DNA of 44,126 nt from the NCBI RefSeq assembly GCF_030651745.1, contig NZ_JAUSCC010000042.1, positions 1-44,126 on the forward strand. The letters are read 5' to 3'. Made by a program: the position numbers and the translations under genes. Positions within the stretch are counted from its first letter, which is position 1; the number at the start of each line of letters is the position of its first letter. The notes beneath the pieces were generated by a model. That model ran no database searches and was not told the origin of the DNA. It saw only the letters and a list, made by a program, of their open reading frames with translations. Below, in pieces: positions 24,270 through 33,373 of the stretch. The DNA comes from Methylophaga sp. (GTDB taxonomy: Bacteria; Pseudomonadota; Gammaproteobacteria; Nitrosococcales; Methylophagaceae).

Positions 24270-25850
24270 TTAGCTTTCCATAAGCGGTAGTTCGATGGTC
24301 GCTGATGTGCCAACATTCCGTTCACTTTCCAAATGAATTGAACCATGATGTGCTTCGACGATAAAGCGACACAAACTCAAACCGATTCCCAATCCATCAG
24401 GTCGCATTTGCCGGGCATTTTCAGCACGAAAATAACGATCAAAAATAAATGCAAGATCAGTTTCAGCAATACCAATACCTCTATCCTGAATATGGATGGT
24501 CAGATGTTCATCAAGGTTACATTCCAGCTTTATCGTTGATCCCGCTGGCGAATATTTAATCGCGTTATCTAATAAAATCAACACCGCTTGTTGCAACTTG
24601 TCTATATCGATATAAAGCTTGGCTTCACTGCTGAAATTGTCCGGATTGAAGTGTGTCAGCAGTTTTTTTGAATGGCCCGACAATAGCGTATCTGCTGCAT
24701 TTTTTAATTTTAGCCAAAAGTCATTTATATCTACTGTTTTTAAGCGTAGCTGTAATTGCTGTTCACCGCGCACCAGCATTAACAGATCATCAATTCGATT
24801 AGATAAATCATTGGCGGTATCTACAATACGCAACAGACTTTCCTTGTATATCTGGGCTTCTTTGTCTTGTCCGCGCAGACAGATCTCAGCTTCACCACGA
24901 ATCGCGGTGGCAGGCGTTCTCAGTTCGTGACTGACATCGGCCAGAAAACGTTTTTGTTGCTGTTCTGCGTGCTGAAGCTGTTCCAGTGCATGCTGTAATT
25001 GTCTGGTGCGTTCGGCAACTTCCTGTTCAACCAGTTTGGAGTGGTTCTCTTCCTTTTTAATCGCTTGTTCAAGACCGGCAGCCATTTGGTTAAAACTCCG
25101 GGATAACATGGTGAATTCAGAATGACCCTGTTCAGGCAGCCGATAATTCAGATTACCCTCGGCCAGCGCTGAGGTTCCATTTAATAACTGCTGGATGGGT
25201 TGGTATAAAGATCGCGATAACACAAGAGCCAATACGATGGCAGTGATACTGCCGAAAATTAACATGACGACTACCAGAAATTTGACATGTTTTAGGGCTT
25301 CAGCGGCGGCATATTCAGCTGTTGAGGATCGTTCACGTTGCAGATTGATGGCATTGGCTATGACATGTTTTAAATCCAATCCTTCAAGGTTATCAAAGGT
25401 TTCAATCAATAAACGCCATAATTCCGCTTCGGCCAGCGGTTGGGTTTCTTTCTCTTCCAGATTACGCTGCAACGCTTGGACATTGGTTTCGAGAATCGAC
25501 AGCGTTTTCATCTGCTGACTAATTGCATTGAAGTCTTCGGGTGATTTTGCGAGTTTCTGATCCTGCAATAACAGCGTGTTGATGTTTGCCAGATGGTCAT
25601 ACATTTGCTGCAAATAATTATCCCGTTGATCAATGGGAGACTCTTTGGTTAATAGCGCCTGTGCCAGCCAGACTTTCAAGCGTTGTTTATCAGCCCCCAA
25701 TGCAATAAATTCATTGAGCATTTGATTGGCAACGCGACCCCGTTCAAGATGGTAACTCGCTACACCTGATACCCACACGGCAAGACTGGCCTGTAACAGG
25801 GTAATTACCAGCAACAGAAAAAAAGCCAGATAAAGTCGATTACGAAACAA
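24270..25850 (-). CDS. HAMP-containing sensor histidine kinase
   Basis: Membrane sensor partner of the adjacent regulator. A first transmembrane helix (about residues 8-28) is followed by a roughly 150-residue helical periplasmic domain, a second helix (about 188-210), HAMP, a coiled coil, and the kinase core: H-box FLADVSHELRTPATAIRGE with the phospho-His, N-box LDNAIKYSPAGS, G1 QDRGIGIAE and G2 GLGIGLSLCRFIVEAHHG. The start is uncertain. The frame opens with GTG at 25859, but AGGA abuts that codon directly. A TTG three codons later (25850) is 8 bases from AGGAG and fits better, so I used it. Kinase precedes regulator, the reverse of the commonest order. The signal is unknown. Confidence 0.93.
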   Translation of the reverse strand: MFRNRLYLAFFLLLVITLLQASLAVWVSGVASYHLERGRVANQMLNEFIALGADKQRLKVWLAQALLTKESPIDQRDNYLQQMYDHLANINTLLLQDQKLAKSPEDFNAISQQMKTLSILETNVQALQRNLEEKETQPLAEAELWRLLIETFDNLEGLDLKHVIANAINLQRERSSTAEYAAAEALKHVKFLVVVMLIFGSITAIVLALVLSRSLYQPIQQLLNGTSALAEGNLNYRLPEQGHSEFTMLSRSFNQMAAGLEQAIKKEENHSKLVEQEVAERTRQLQHALEQLQHAEQQQKRFLADVSHELRTPATAIRGEAEICLRGQDKEAQIYKESLLRIVDTANDLSNRIDDLLMLVRGEQQLQLRLKTVDINDFWLKLKNAADTLLSGHSKKLLTHFNPDNFSSEAKLYIDIDKLQQAVLILLDNAIKYSPAGSTIKLECNLDEHLTIHIQDRGIGIAETDLAFIFDRYFRAENARQMRPDGLGIGLSLCRFIVEAHHGSIHLESERNVGTSATIELPLMES

Positions 25851-26039
25851 AAAGCTCACTCCTGATAAAGTATGTATCTGTTATGGGATCCTAGTTTAAC
25901 CTGAAGAGTCGTCAGTACCTCAATTTAAGCCAGCAATATCACTATATAGTGGTGAATGTTCAATACAGAAAGTGCCAACAAAACGGTTATCTGGGGTGTC
26001 TATCAATATGGCATGTACCGTTCTACAGTAAGGTCTGCT

Positions 26040-26756
26040 ATGCAAATAAAAACCTTTGTTTCGTTTAGTTTAATCGCATTGATGGTGATGGCAGTTCTGG
26101 GTTTTAAAGTAATGAATTCGCGGGACTTTCAGTTGTTTGGAAAAATTGTCAGCCAAGTGACAACCGATGACAGAGTGGTTGCATTAACCTTGGATGATGG
26201 ACCGTCAATTCAATATACCGATGAGGTATTAAAAATCCTCAATGAGTATGATGTGAAAGCTACGTTTTTTGTTGTCGGTCAGGAAACCCATCGATTCAAA
26301 GAGCAGGCAAAAAGTATCGTTCAACATGGTCATGAACTGGGTAACCATTCATACACTCATCCACGAATGGTTTTTAAAACACTTTCGACTATTCGTCAGG
26401 AAATTGAAAAAACCGATGAAGCCATTCGTGCCGTGGGGTATCAGGGAGACATTCATTTTCGTGCCCCATACACCAAAAAATTACTGATTTTGCCTTGGTA
26501 TCTCGCCAGTACCAACCGTCTTAATATTTCGTGGAGTGTCGGGCCTGATTCCAGAAAAAACTCCAAACTACCAAAAGATCCAAATACGATGACGCAATAT
26601 GTGCTGGAGAATATTCAACCCGGCTCAATCATCCTATTGCATGTGATGTATGAAAACGGGGAAGCGTCACGTCAAGCATTGCCGATGATTATTGAGGCTG
26701 TCAAAGCAAAAGGTTACCGGTTTGTCACCATATCTGAATTGCTACAACACGATTGA
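26040..26756 (+). CDS. Membrane-anchored polysaccharide deacetylase (NodB domain)
   Basis: Carbohydrate esterase family 4 protein, expected to remove acetyl groups from a polysaccharide or peptidoglycan outside the membrane. An N-terminal signal anchor (about residues 5-25) is followed by the NodB domain: ALTLDDGPSIQYTDEVLKIL with the catalytic and metal Asp pair, HGHELGNHSYTH with the HxxxH metal ligands, FRAPYTKK and, at the end, SIILLHVMYENG with the final His. All motifs are intact. I prefer ATG 26040 (238 residues) with AAGG six bases upstream; the frame extends to an ATG at 25956, giving 28 extra residues. Single gene, divergent from the sensor kinase; substrate unknown. Confidence 0.88.
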   Translation: MQIKTFVSFSLIALMVMAVLGFKVMNSRDFQLFGKIVSQVTTDDRVVALTLDDGPSIQYTDEVLKILNEYDVKATFFVVGQETHRFKEQAKSIVQHGHELGNHSYTHPRMVFKTLSTIRQEIEKTDEAIRAVGYQGDIHFRAPYTKKLLILPWYLASTNRLNISWSVGPDSRKNSKLPKDPNTMTQYVLENIQPGSIILLHVMYENGEASRQALPMIIEAVKAKGYRFVTISELLQHD

Positions 26757-26825
26757 AATAAGCGATCAGTCGTTTAGCATCATTATTTATGAGAGGATAT
26801 CACCTTTAATATTTATGGGTTTACG

Positions 26826-27470
26826 ATGAATATATCTGTGTTATTCGATTACTGGATCATCACCATTGCCGCATTGTTTGTCATTGTGAATCCACTTACT
26901 ACGGCGTTTATGTTTGTATCACTGCTGCCACGCACCACGGAATCGACACGTAAAGCCATAGCTAAACGATCCAGTCTGATTGCGACAGCGGTATTTTTTG
27001 TCTTTGCCTTACTCGGCGGTCTGATTTTTAAAATCTTTGGCATTACCATCGAAGCCTTTCGCATCGCCGGCGGCCTGATTTTATTTGGTATTGCCATGAG
27101 CATGATCCGTAAGGGGCTGGATGAAGGTGAAACCAGCAATGCTTCTGATCCCGGAAATGACGGCAAGATTGCCAGAGATATTTCAGTGATTCCGCTGGCT
27201 ATCCCATTTATGAGCGGACCGGGTGCCATTGCGACGGTGATGATTTTAACCAGTGAAGCGCCATCAACCGGACATTTAATCCTGGTATTTCTGGCGATTA
27301 TTCTAACGACAGGATCCTGTTATCTGGCCATGGTGTATTCACATTTTCTGGTACGTTATCTCGGCGAAACCGGAAAGGAGATTGTGACTCGAATTTTCGG
27401 CATTATCCTCTCAGTAATAGCGGTACAGTTTGTCATTAATGGTGTGTTGGAAATTTACGCTACCTTGTAA
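26826..27470 (+). CDS. MarC family membrane protein
   Basis: Six-helix inner-membrane protein of the MarC (UPF0056) family. Recognised by FVIVNPLTTAFMFVSLLP at the first helix, RIAGGLILFGIAMSMI, and the second repeat IPLAIPFMSGPGAIATVMIL. The family was once linked to multiple antibiotic resistance, a claim since withdrawn, and the transported substrate is unknown. 214 residues is normal. The ribosome-binding site is weak: only a GGG lies in the right place before ATG 26826. Its stop codon TAA is directly followed by the stop of the convergent antiporter, with no base between. Confidence 0.92.
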   Translation: MNISVLFDYWIITIAALFVIVNPLTTAFMFVSLLPRTTESTRKAIAKRSSLIATAVFFVFALLGGLIFKIFGITIEAFRIAGGLILFGIAMSMIRKGLDEGETSNASDPGNDGKIARDISVIPLAIPFMSGPGAIATVMILTSEAPSTGHLILVFLAIILTTGSCYLAMVYSHFLVRYLGETGKEIVTRIFGIILSVIAVQFVINGVLEIYATL

Positions 27471-29177
27471 TTAATATAATCGGAGTCCGACCTTAACGAT
27501 CTTGTCGCCATCGACTTCATTTACCACCCAGTGAATGCCATGCCAGTCCACATCGTCACCCACTACGGGATGACCACCGACTCGACGAGCAATAAAATCA
27601 CCTACAGTCATGCCGTGTTGAGCAGAGCTGATAACCAGTCCATATGCCTTGGCGACATCTTCCAGTGAGGCATCACCGCGAATATTGAAAGATCCGAAAA
27701 ACGCTTCTTTTTGCTTGAGTTTGGAATGGCCGCTAAAGATCTGATTGAGTGCATCCAGATCGTCATTACGACTAATCACACAAATCGTGTCGTTAAGCTT
27801 GAGTTCTGTACTTCCCTTTGGATGCAACATCACATGATCACGAAACAAAGCTGAAATCAGCGTACCTGATGGGAAACGTATCAATCGAATCGGTTGACCA
27901 TCCAATTGTTCGTTCTCAATACGATAAACAAACAACTCATAATCATTTTCCGGCAATATTCCCAACGCACCGCGATGGTTTGGTGTGATACCCACCGGAA
28001 TTTCAACGCGCATCCATCGTGCCATCAACGACAGTGTGCTGCCTTGAATTAACAATGACAGTAATACCACCACAAAGGCGACGTTGAAATATAAAGATGC
28101 ATTCTCGACACCACCAATCACCGGAAAGATAGCCAATACAATAGGTACTGCACCGCGTAATCCCACCCAGGAGATAAAGCCGACTTCGCGCCAGCGGAAG
28201 CGAAAAAAGGGTTTGACCGACAGTAATACTGCAAGTGGTCTGGCAACAAAAATCAATGCCAATGCAATCACCAAAGCGGGCAGGGCGTATTCCAGCAATT
28301 CACTTGGATTCACTAACAATCCCAGGATTAAAAATAAACCAATTTGGCTTAGCCAGGCCAGACCATCGTGTACCGGGAGAATAAAGTTTAAATGCCGTCC
28401 GGGCCGATTACCAATCATCAAACCACAAAGATAAATCGCTAAAAAGCCACTGCCGCCAACCGCTCCGGTAAGACCAAATACACTAAAACCAAGCGCCAGT
28501 GCCAACAGGGCATAGAGCCCAGGTGCCAGATCCAGCCAGCTGAGTAATCTGGCAATTAACCAGCCGCCGCCAATGCCAATAATAAGACCAAAGCCAAATT
28601 GCTGAACAAAAAACAAAATGGTCTCGAGTGGGGTACCGATTTCACCAACCAATATTTCTACCAGCATAATGGTCAGGAAAATAGCCATTGGGTCGTTGGT
28701 ACCAGATTCGATCTCCAACGTGGCACCAACACGCTCATTAAGGTTAATACCACGACCACTGAGCATGGAAAAGACTGCTGCCGCATCGGTAGAACCCACG
28801 ATGGCACCGATCAATAATCCTTCAAATAAACTCAGATCAAACACCCACATGGACAGTAAACCGACACTGCCACTGGTCAGTAACACACCTAATGTCGCAA
28901 GAGAAATCGCCGGTTTGAAGCCTACCCGAAAGGTTTTAAGCCTTGTGCGTAAACCACCATCGAGCAGAATCATAGCAAGTGCGAGATGACCTATCAGAAA
29001 TGCCATGGAGTAATCATTAAACTCAATGCCTAAAATACCCTCGTCTCCAGCAAGCATGCCTAATGCTAGAAAGATGATTAATAATGGCAGGCCAAATTTT
29101 GAGGAGAGGCGGCTACCAAGAATGCTTAGCGTGATAAGCAGGCCACCGAGTAGAAAAAGAGTATTGATAAAATCCAT
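27471..29177 (-). CDS. K+/H+ antiporter, NhaP2/CvrA type (CPA1)
   Basis: Cation/proton antiporter with about 12 membrane segments (residues 1-390) and cytoplasmic regulatory domains. In the transport domain the key acidic motif is SGTNDPMAIFL, and IGAIVGSTDAAAVFSML precedes it; both keep the conserved Asp. The C-terminus has a TrkA-C-like RCK domain (about 405-480, with LNDTICVISRNDDLDAL) and a CorC/HlyC-type associated domain (about 490-565). Length 568 matches the NhaP2 group, which exchanges K+ and other cations for H+. AGGG is six bases before the ATG. Single gene, stop-to-stop with marC. Part of the ion-homeostasis theme. Confidence 0.92.
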   Translation of the reverse strand: MDFINTLFLLGGLLITLSILGSRLSSKFGLPLLIIFLALGMLAGDEGILGIEFNDYSMAFLIGHLALAMILLDGGLRTRLKTFRVGFKPAISLATLGVLLTSGSVGLLSMWVFDLSLFEGLLIGAIVGSTDAAAVFSMLSGRGINLNERVGATLEIESGTNDPMAIFLTIMLVEILVGEIGTPLETILFFVQQFGFGLIIGIGGGWLIARLLSWLDLAPGLYALLALALGFSVFGLTGAVGGSGFLAIYLCGLMIGNRPGRHLNFILPVHDGLAWLSQIGLFLILGLLVNPSELLEYALPALVIALALIFVARPLAVLLSVKPFFRFRWREVGFISWVGLRGAVPIVLAIFPVIGGVENASLYFNVAFVVVLLSLLIQGSTLSLMARWMRVEIPVGITPNHRGALGILPENDYELFVYRIENEQLDGQPIRLIRFPSGTLISALFRDHVMLHPKGSTELKLNDTICVISRNDDLDALNQIFSGHSKLKQKEAFFGSFNIRGDASLEDVAKAYGLVISSAQHGMTVGDFIARRVGGHPVVGDDVDWHGIHWVVNEVDGDKIVKVGLRLY

Positions 29178-29290
29178 GTTAAACCCTGAACAATTGTAGG
29201 GATGATTATTGCATACCCGTAGCGTTTCTGGACCTTATATTGGGGTAATGAATATTTTTTCCATTTTTTATAAACTAAAAAACGGGACAT

Positions 29291-29318
29291 AAAAAAACCG
29301 GCAAAAGCCGGTTTTTTT
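29291..29318. terminator. Bidirectional terminator downstream of the ene-reductase
   Basis: Seven A, then ACCGGC-AAAA-GCCGGT, then seven T: a compact GC stem flanked by A and T runs on both sides, so it can end transcription on either strand. It lies 18 bases past the ene-reductase stop (29336) and upstream of the antiporter start at 29177, so its main job is on the - strand, insulating the antiporter. Confidence 0.92.
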
Positions 29319-29335
29319 ATCAAACGAAAAGTTAC

Positions 29336-30433
29336 TTATGCTTGTTTGAGAAATGGATAATCAATATAACCTTTTGCATCGCCACCATAAAAACTGTTGG
29401 AATCCGGCTCGTTAAGTGCAGCATTTATAGCAAACCGTTCAGGTAAATCCGGATTGGCAATAAATAATTTTCCAAAGGAAATCAGGTCGACTTTGCCTTG
29501 TTGAAGCGCTTTATTTCCGGAATCCTGATTATATTCACTATTCGTCATATATAGACCATCCCATAAATCACGCAATATGCTGATATCAAATGCTGGGCCG
29601 GCTATTCCGGGGGCTTCTGCGCCCATCTCGGTAATGTGCAAATAACCCAGACCAAATTCATTAAGTGATTTGACCATATAGCTGAAAGTCGCTTCAGGAT
29701 TGGAATCATATAAGTCATTAAAAGGCTGTAATGGTGACAGGCGAATACCAACTTTTTTAGGAGCCCAAATTTCGCAGACCGCAGCAGTAACTTCCATAAT
29801 CAAACGAGCACGGTTTTCAAGACTGCCGCCATATTGGTCTTCCCGTTTGTTAGTACCATCACGTAAAAATTGATCCAGCAGATAGCCATTAGCTGCATGA
29901 ATTTCGACACCATCAAAACCCGCCTCAACAGCACAACATGCTGCGTGACGATATTGTTCAATAATTCGCGGAATATCTGAGATTTCTATGGTGTGTGGTG
30001 TTTCATATGGCTGCATGCCCTGGTAGGTATTTACATCTCCTGCAGGTTTAATCGCAGAGGGGGCGAGCGGTTTCATACCATTTGGCAACATCGAGCTATG
30101 GGAAACCCGGCCGCAATGCCACAACTGGACAAAAATCAGACCATCTTCTTTGTGCACTGCATCGGTTACTTTACGCCATCCAACAATTTGTTCTTCTGAG
30201 TGAATGCCGGGCGTCATCGGATAACCCAAGGCATCATCAGCAATTTGTGAGCCTTCACTGATGATTAAACCGGCAGAAGCACGTTGCTGATAATAGGTTG
30301 CATTCATTTCTGTCGGGACTAAGCCTTCGCCGGCTCTATTGCGGGTTAATGGCGCCATTACTATTCGGTTTTTTAATGTCAGATCACCGATTTTGATAGG
30401 TGACAGTAAATTAATATCTGGCGATTGATTCAT
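29336..30433 (-). CDS. nemA: Old-yellow-enzyme alkene reductase (NemA type)
   Basis: FMN/NADPH-dependent reductase of activated alkenes, nitroesters and quinone-like electrophiles. TIM-barrel signatures: VMAPLTRNRAG near residue 25, FVQLWHCGRVSH near 100, HAANGYLLDQFLRDGTNKRED with the substrate-binding His and Asn, and near the end ISFGKLFIANPDLP. Length 365 equals E. coli NemA. ATG 30433 is used because AAGG precedes it by six bases; a TTG one codon earlier is out of range. No nemR-type repressor is adjacent; a 16-bp palindromic element lies about 140 bases upstream. Single gene with its own terminator. Confidence 0.95.
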   Translation of the reverse strand: MNQSPDINLLSPIKIGDLTLKNRIVMAPLTRNRAGEGLVPTEMNATYYQQRASAGLIISEGSQIADDALGYPMTPGIHSEEQIVGWRKVTDAVHKEDGLIFVQLWHCGRVSHSSMLPNGMKPLAPSAIKPAGDVNTYQGMQPYETPHTIEISDIPRIIEQYRHAACCAVEAGFDGVEIHAANGYLLDQFLRDGTNKREDQYGGSLENRARLIMEVTAAVCEIWAPKKVGIRLSPLQPFNDLYDSNPEATFSYMVKSLNEFGLGYLHITEMGAEAPGIAGPAFDISILRDLWDGLYMTNSEYNQDSGNKALQQGKVDLISFGKLFIANPDLPERFAINAALNEPDSNSFYGGDAKGYIDYPFLKQA

Positions 30434-30565
30434 CAAAGACCTTTATGGATGGAAGAGAAAAGTAGCGCCATTAAAACAGTGAAAATGCATCAATTAAACG
30501 CGGCAAGTTTAAGTGGATAGCGTTATTAATAACCTGTTTTAAAAGCAAAATTTAACGACAGTCGA

Positions 30566-30581
30566 TTTGTGAAATCACAAA
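30566..30581. promoter_or_regulatory. Palindromic element TTTGTGA-AA-TCACAAA
   Basis: Two perfect 7-bp arms with a 2-base centre, in the 175-base gap between the small exported Cys protein and the ene-reductase, about 133-148 bases upstream of the ene-reductase ATG. It resembles a CRP half-site pair but the spacing (2 instead of 6 bases) is wrong. No T run follows on either strand, so an operator is more likely than a terminator. Confidence 0.4.
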
Positions 30582-30608
30582 ATATAGAGCACCGAGATCG
30601 ACATAAAA

Positions 30609-31019
30609 TTATTGCTGCTCAGATTTGGCTTTTTGTTTGGCTTCGAGCTGGGATTTGATGAATTCCAGTTTTTCCGGCACGGCATCGCAACTATCCGCCG
30701 GGCTACCGCATCGTGAGCAATTTAATGCGAACCATGCCGCATCAATCACTTCACTGCGGATTTCTTCTTCTACCTGATTGGCAGTGCCCACCATAGATCG
30801 AGCACGTGTTTGAATATATCCATGTTGATTTTTGCACTGCATCACATCAATCGGCTGCTTGAAGTCGTATTGTTGATGCAATTCCAGCCCTACCTGGTAT
30901 TGGTAAAGCATTTCCTGATAAACCAGCTTTAGCGGATCGCCAGTACCAAGTTGGGAAATAGCCCCCGCATTTGCTAATAGCGGTGTACAAAAAAGCAGCA
31001 AAATTAATTTTAGTTTCAT
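30609..31019 (-). CDS. Small exported cysteine-containing protein, function unknown
   Basis: Not recognised. The first 20 residues look like a signal peptide (KLKLILLLFCTPLLANAG, cut near ANA). The mature protein of about 115 residues is mostly helical, with five Cys: one in VMQCKNQHG, then NCSRCGSPADSCDAVPEKL near residues 105-123 holding a CxxC and two further Cys. This suggests a disulfide or metal site in the periplasm. The C-terminal tail is charged (SQLEAKQKAKSEQQ). Single gene, divergent from ogt-alkB. Coding use and a clean signal peptide argue that it is real. Confidence 0.7.
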   Translation of the reverse strand: MKLKLILLLFCTPLLANAGAISQLGTGDPLKLVYQEMLYQYQVGLELHQQYDFKQPIDVMQCKNQHGYIQTRARSMVGTANQVEEEIRSEVIDAAWFALNCSRCGSPADSCDAVPEKLEFIKSQLEAKQKAKSEQQ

Positions 31020-31177
31020 AGTTGTGTCCAGGAATAATTCCCATGTTAATCACAGCTTAATCCAATTTTAAACAGTGTGCATCGGCAAATTCCCTACAGT
31101 TAAACTGACAAGCAAATGCGATGTAGAATGTAAATTAGCAATTGTAAGGTGAACGCAACGTGAACAGAGGACAGTCA

Positions 31178-31723
31178 ATGGTGACCAGTGAATTGAGAGT
31201 CGTTGCTCCAACAACAGAAAGCATCTATTTTGCTATTGGTATCAGCCATGCAGGACACGTGCTTGTTGCAGAGTCTGCCAGTGGAATTTGTGCTGTGTAT
31301 TTGGGTAAATCTCCCAAAGAGATGATGGCAAGTCTGCAGCATCAATTTTCGGATGCAAAATGTATGGATGGTGGAAATGGGGTCAAGAATACCCTTTCTA
31401 AGGTAATTGAAAAGATTCACAATCCGCAGAAAAACATTGATTTTAAGCTGGATCAACGCGGCACGGCATTCCAACAACAAGTCTGGCAAGCCTTGCGTGA
31501 TATCCCCACTGGGACAACGGTTTGCTATAGCGATATTGCTGAGAAACTGCAAAATCCTGGTGCAGTGAGAGCCATTGCCAGTGCCTGTGGAGCGAATAAT
31601 ATCGCTGTTATCATTCCGTGCCATCGGGTGATTCGCAAGGATGGTTCGCTTTCCGGATATCGCTGGGGTGTTGAGATTAAAAAAGCCCTGCTGCGTCGTG
31701 AGAGCATGACTCTGACAAAATGA
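31178..31723 (+). CDS. ogt: Methylated-DNA-protein-cysteine methyltransferase
   Basis: Suicide repair protein that takes the methyl group from O6-methylguanine onto its own Cys. The active site is PCHRVIR with Cys148, followed by LSGYRWGVEIKKALL. The helix-turn-helix (TTVCYSDIAEKLQNPGAVRAIA-like) and arginine finger region are present. The N-terminal ribonuclease-H-like part (IYFAIGISHAGHVLVAES) resembles the C-terminal half of Ada, but the Ada zinc/activator half is absent. I take ATG 31178 (181 residues) with AGAGGA six bases upstream; an in-frame GTG at 31160 also exists. Overlaps alkB by four bases (ATGA), so the two repair genes form an operon. Confidence 0.95.
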   Translation: MVTSELRVVAPTTESIYFAIGISHAGHVLVAESASGICAVYLGKSPKEMMASLQHQFSDAKCMDGGNGVKNTLSKVIEKIHNPQKNIDFKLDQRGTAFQQQVWQALRDIPTGTTVCYSDIAEKLQNPGAVRAIASACGANNIAVIIPCHRVIRKDGSLSGYRWGVEIKKALLRRESMTLTK

Positions 31724-32370
31724 ACACAGCGGATTTATTTGCTGATGCAAATCCACCTCAATGTGAACAGATCCTGCCGGATGTGTTTCTGTTAAGAAGC
31801 TTTGCTTTGGAAGCTGCACCTCAATTACTCAAAACGCTTGAAGTTATTTCAGCACAGTCGCCTTTTCGCAAGATGCTGACACCGGGCGGTTTCTCTATGT
31901 CGGCTGCGATCACAAATTGTGGTGATGTGGGATGGCATAGTGACAGGCAGGGTTATCGTTACAGTGAAATAGATCCGCAAACTCAAAACGCCTGGCCAGC
32001 AATGCCAGCAAGTTTTGAAAAGCTTGCCAAAAATGCAGCAGCCCTGGCTGGCTTTGAAGCTTTAAATGCCGATGTCTGTTTGATCAATCGTTATGAGGTG
32101 GGAGCTAAAATGGGCTTGCATCAGGATAGGGATGAAAAAGATTTTTCTCAGCCAATAGTGTCGGTTTCACTGGGTTTGCCTATCGTGTTTCAGTTTGGCG
32201 GTCCAAAAAGAAATGATCCTGTTCAGCGAATTCCATTACATCACGGTGATGTAATTGTCTGGGGCAGGGCGGCACGACGTTATTACCATGGTGTATTAAC
32301 GTTAAAGCCCGGCCAACATCCCTTGACCGGGCCATATCGTTATAACCTGACCTTTCGACGGGCCAGATAA
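31720..32370 (+). CDS. alkB: DNA oxidative demethylase AlkB
   Basis: Fe(II)/2-oxoglutarate dioxygenase that reverses 1-methyladenine and 3-methylcytosine in DNA and RNA. Iron ligands are visible: His134-x-Asp136 in LHQDRDEKD and His190 in RYYHGVL. The 2-oxoglutarate-binding Arg pair lies in YNLTFRRAR at the end. The nucleotide-recognition lid includes GYRYSEIDP. 216 residues, as in E. coli. Coupled to ogt by a four-base overlap; its stop is one base from the convergent gapdh stop, with no terminator visible between. Confidence 0.95.
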   Translation: MNTADLFADANPPQCEQILPDVFLLRSFALEAAPQLLKTLEVISAQSPFRKMLTPGGFSMSAAITNCGDVGWHSDRQGYRYSEIDPQTQNAWPAMPASFEKLAKNAAALAGFEALNADVCLINRYEVGAKMGLHQDRDEKDFSQPIVSVSLGLPIVFQFGGPKRNDPVQRIPLHHGDVIVWGRAARRYYHGVLTLKPGQHPLTGPYRYNLTFRRAR

Positions 32371-32371
32371 C

Positions 32372-33373
32372 TCAGCTTAAGCCAACTTTACGAACCAGTT
32401 CCATGGTGCGCATGCTGTAACCCCATTCATTGTCATACCAGGCATAAATTTTCACCTGTGTTTCATTAGTCACCATGGTCGACAGCGCATCAATAATGCT
32501 GGAACGCGGATCGCCACGATAATCACTGGAAACCAATGGCTTTTCTTCAAAGCCCAAAATACCGGTTAATTCATTTTCTGCTGCCGCTTTTAATAATGCA
32601 TTAACTTCCTCAACCGAGGTTGCCCGCTCAACTTCAAACACACAATCAGTTAATGAAGCATTGGCTAACGGCACACGTACTGCGTGGCCATTTAAACGGC
32701 CTTTGAGTTCAGGAAAAATCTCGGTAATGGCGGTGGCACTGCCAGTTGTTGTCGGTATCAAATTCGTACCTGACATACGAGCACGGCGAAGATCCTTATG
32801 TGGCGTATCCATAATTGACTGAGTGTTAGTCAAATCATGAATCGTGGTAATCATGCCGTGTTTGATGCCCAGAGCTTGATGAATAACTTTAACCACAGGA
32901 GCCAGGCAGTTAGTAGTACAGGAGGCGGCAGTCACAATTTGATGCGTATCGGCATCATATAAGTCATCGTTCACACCCATCACCACGTTTAAAATACCAG
33001 CCTGTTTGACCGGTGCCGTCACTACCACGCGTTTTACACCTTGATCCAGGTAGGCCTGCAACACTGCGCTATCACGCATTTTGCCGGATGCTTCTATCAC
33101 CACATCACAAGCTGACCAGTCGGTGTCATCGATGACTTTATTCGCTGTTATCACAAGAGTTTTATCGCCAACCGTAATGGTATTGCCATTGGCTTCAGCG
33201 TGGTGAGCCCAGCGGCCATGCACCGAATCAAAATTTAATAGATGCGCGTGGGTTTCGGCATCACCTGCGGGATCATTTAATTGTACAAACTCAATTTCCG
33301 GCCAGTCCCATGCAGCCCGTAAACACAAACGTCCAATCCGGCCAAAACCGTTGATACCTACTTTGATTGTCAT
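32372..33373 (-). CDS. Arsenic-operon glyceraldehyde-3-phosphate dehydrogenase (ArsJ-associated type)
   Basis: NAD-dependent GAPDH. In arsenic operons this enzyme uses arsenate in place of phosphate, giving unstable 1-arseno-3-phosphoglycerate that ArsJ exports. Rossmann start [17 protein letters not shown], catalytic Cys in [11 protein letters not shown] near residue 150, and [11 protein letters not shown] at the C-terminus are intact. The region after the catalytic helix reads [12 protein letters not shown], a version I associate with the arsenic-linked branch. Start codon overlaps the acr3 stop by four bases (ATGA), so it belongs to the ars operon. There is no arsJ-type MFS gene next to it: alkB follows in the opposite direction. 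Central glycolytic GAPDH is a less likely reading. Confidence 0.9.
   Translation of the reverse strand: MTIKVGINGFGRIGRLCLRAAWDWPEIEFVQLNDPAGDAETHAHLLNFDSVHGRWAHHAEANGNTITVGDKTLVITANKVIDDTDWSACDVVIEASGKMRDSAVLQAYLDQGVKRVVVTAPVKQAGILNVVMGVNDDLYDADTHQIVTAASCTTNCLAPVVKVIHQALGIKHGMITTIHDLTNTQSIMDTPHKDLRRARMSGTNLIPTTTGSATAITEIFPELKGRLNGHAVRVPLANASLTDCVFEVERATSVEEVNALLKAAAENELTGILGFEEKPLVSSDYRGDPRSSIIDALSTMVTNETQVKIYAWYDNEWGYSMRTMELVRKVGLS

Noticed and set aside
30566..30581. CRP binding site
   Set aside because: The half-sites match but are 2 bases apart instead of 6.
31175..31819. 214-codon frame on the - strand across ogt and the alkB start
   Set aside because: It is antisense to two genes with complete catalytic motifs and has no protein features.
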